DNA from: JANYCG01 sp031386665
GTDB taxonomy: Bacteria; Pseudomonadota; Gammaproteobacteria; Burkholderiales; Burkholderiaceae_C
NCBI GenBank assembly: GCA_031386665.1
Contig: JANNCN010000201.1
Coordinates: 1-5,685 of the forward strand
Direction of reading: 5' to 3'
DNA: 5,685 nucleotides
The translations under genes and the position numbers were made by a program. This document shows, piece after piece, positions 5,132-5,685 of this stretch. Every line of letters starts with the position of its first letter. The first letter of the stretch is position 1. The notes under the pieces were generated by a model. The model was given only the letters and a program-made list of their open reading frames with translations. It was not told the DNA's origin and ran no database searches.

Positions 5132-5159
5132 GAAGTCATATCACCGGTGATATGACTTC
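5132..5159. terminator. perfect 28-bp palindrome, probable bidirectional 3'-end hairpin
   Basis: GAAGTCATATCACC (5132-5145) is followed directly by its exact reverse complement (5146-5159). As RNA it forms a 12-bp stem with a CCGG loop on either strand. It starts 12 nt after the cupin stop in that gene's direction of transcription and lies about 220 nt after the rhlE stop, so it can mark the 3' ends of both converging transcripts. There is no true U-tract: TTCAAAA follows on the plus strand and GGGCAAATT on the minus strand. A protein-binding palindrome is the alternative reading. Confidence 0.5.
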
Positions 5160-5171
5160 TTCAAAACCCCA

Positions 5172-5555
5172 TCAAGCGCGTACAAACAGGGTGACTAAGG
5201 GCTCGTCGCCAAGTTGTCGGCTCCAATGGCCGTGAATTTGGGGGTCAAAGGCGGCACCCGCTGGCAACAAGTCGATCGAGTAAAAATGCTCTCCGGGTTT
5301 GAAAACTCGCGACACACCACCCTGCAAACCAATCTCCATCTGCCCCCCCAATATGAACACCCACTGCGGCGTGGTGGAGCAATGAAACTGGCTCCTGAAA
5401 CCCACTGGGCTTTGGCGCAATTGCAATCCGCCCGAGGGCATCAAGCTGGACAGCATGGCCTGAGGATTGCCCTCGCCCAATGCAATCGGCTCCTCGCGAA
5501 ATTGAGCCCGCCCATCGGTGTCTGTGAAAAGAATAACCTTGGTAAAAGTTGCCAT
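5172..5555 (-). CDS. small single-domain cupin protein
   Basis: A 127-residue cupin-fold protein of unknown substrate, the usual length for a one-domain cupin. The first motif region is FHCSTTPQWVFILGGQMEI (58-76), with H58, the strand-forming QWVFIL and the turn GGQ. The second region has FKPGEHFYSIDLLPAG (85-100) followed by HGHW (108-111). The usual HxH...E metal set is not intact: only one His precedes the first strand, and a Gln stands where Glu is common. Metal binding and catalysis are therefore uncertain. There is no signal peptide or membrane segment, so it is probably cytosolic. ATG at 5555 is chosen because AGG lies 6 nt upstream and the product has the expected length. An intrinsic terminator lies just upstream, so the gene probably has its own promoter or depends on readthrough. 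It converges with rhlE. Confidence 0.8.
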   Translation of the reverse strand: MATFTKVILFTDTDGRAQFREEPIALGEGNPQAMLSSLMPSGGLQLRQSPVGFRSQFHCSTTPQWVFILGGQMEIGLQGGVSRVFKPGEHFYSIDLLPAGAAFDPQIHGHWSRQLGDEPLVTLFVRA

Positions 5556-5575
5556 GCTGTGCCTGCTCTATCTGT

Positions 5576-5610
5576 AAAAAAGGTGGTTTGTTGATGGACG
5601 GTCAAACCAC
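5576..5610 (-). terminator. Rho-independent terminator of the upstream minus-strand gene
   Basis: Read on the minus strand, GTGGTTTG (5610-5603) pairs perfectly with CAAACCAC (5590-5583) around a 12-nt loop. A C and then six Ts (5581-5576) follow. The hairpin begins 36 nt after the TAG at 5647 and ends about 20 nt before the cupin ATG. It is the clearest intrinsic terminator in the window. Its position inside the cupin's 5' region means it could also act as an attenuator on readthrough. Confidence 0.75.
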
Positions 5611-5612
5611 AA

Positions 5613-5630
5613 ATTGGCATTTTCGCCAAT
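5613..5630 (-). other. small hairpin just before the terminator
   Basis: ATTGGC (5613-5618) and GCCAAT (5625-5630) form a 6-bp stem with a 6-nt loop, two bases from the terminator stem. It lies in the 3' untranslated region of the upstream minus-strand gene. There is no T-run of its own. Confidence 0.4.
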
Positions 5631-5646
5631 GGGTTATTGGACCAAC

Positions 5647-5685
5647 CTACTGCGCAATCGCATCGTCAAACGCAATCAATACTTT
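5647..5685 (-). CDS. 3' end of an unidentified protein-coding gene (partial)
   Basis: The minus-strand frame entering at the window edge reads KVLIAFDDAIAQ and ends in TAG at 5649-5647. The other two minus-strand frames meet stops within the first 20 bases. The intrinsic terminator 36 nt downstream supports a real gene end here. Twelve residues are too few to name a family. The gene is co-directional with the cupin, with 91 bases between stop and start, and the terminator argues against a simple operon. Confidence 0.5.
   Translation of the reverse strand, partial: KVLIAFDDAIAQ

Noticed and set aside
1..5685. CRISPR array, tRNA, rRNA, integrase or complete transposase genes
   Set aside because: No spaced direct repeats, cloverleaf, rRNA-like sequence or recombinase motifs were seen on either strand.

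Overview
The window looks like chromosomal DNA from a betaproteobacterium, most likely of the order Burkholderiales. It combines a large DUF1631-family protein, an RhlE-type DEAD-box RNA helicase with a very glycine-rich tail, and a small cupin of a type I associate with that order. Codons favour G or C at the third position. The assignment rests on remembered protein families and composition, not on a search.

Layout: (1) the last 19 codons of an unidentified plus-strand gene end at 61. (2) A roughly 164-base imperfect palindrome with 18-19 bp perfect terminal inverted repeats (85-248) fills the gap to the next gene; it looks like a non-autonomous, IS5-like miniature element. (3) A DUF1631 gene runs leftward (261-2591). 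(4) A 478-base divergent region (2592-3069) holds a strong extended -10 promoter facing right, a leader of about 170 nt with a possible H-type pseudoknot and two further hairpins, and an 11-bp-period direct repeat near the DUF1631 start. (5) rhlE runs rightward (3070-4911). (6) A 260-base convergent region (4912-5171) is unusually rich in palindromes: a hairpin just after rhlE, an AT-rich double palindrome with an embedded extended -10, a 9-codon mini-ORF with a Shine-Dalgarno sequence, and a perfect 28-bp palindrome. (7) A small cupin gene runs leftward (5172-5555). (8) A clear intrinsic terminator (5576-5610, minus strand) follows the last 12 codons of another unidentified minus-strand gene (stop at 5647).

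The genes do not form an obvious pathway or operon. rhlE appears to be monocistronic, with its own promoter and a structured leader suited to post-transcriptional control. DUF1631 is divergent from it. The cupin is separated from its upstream neighbour by a terminator. No phage, CRISPR, defence or toxin-antitoxin genes are recognisable. The least explained parts are the convergent intergenic region 4930-5160, the rhlE leader and the miniature element at the left end.
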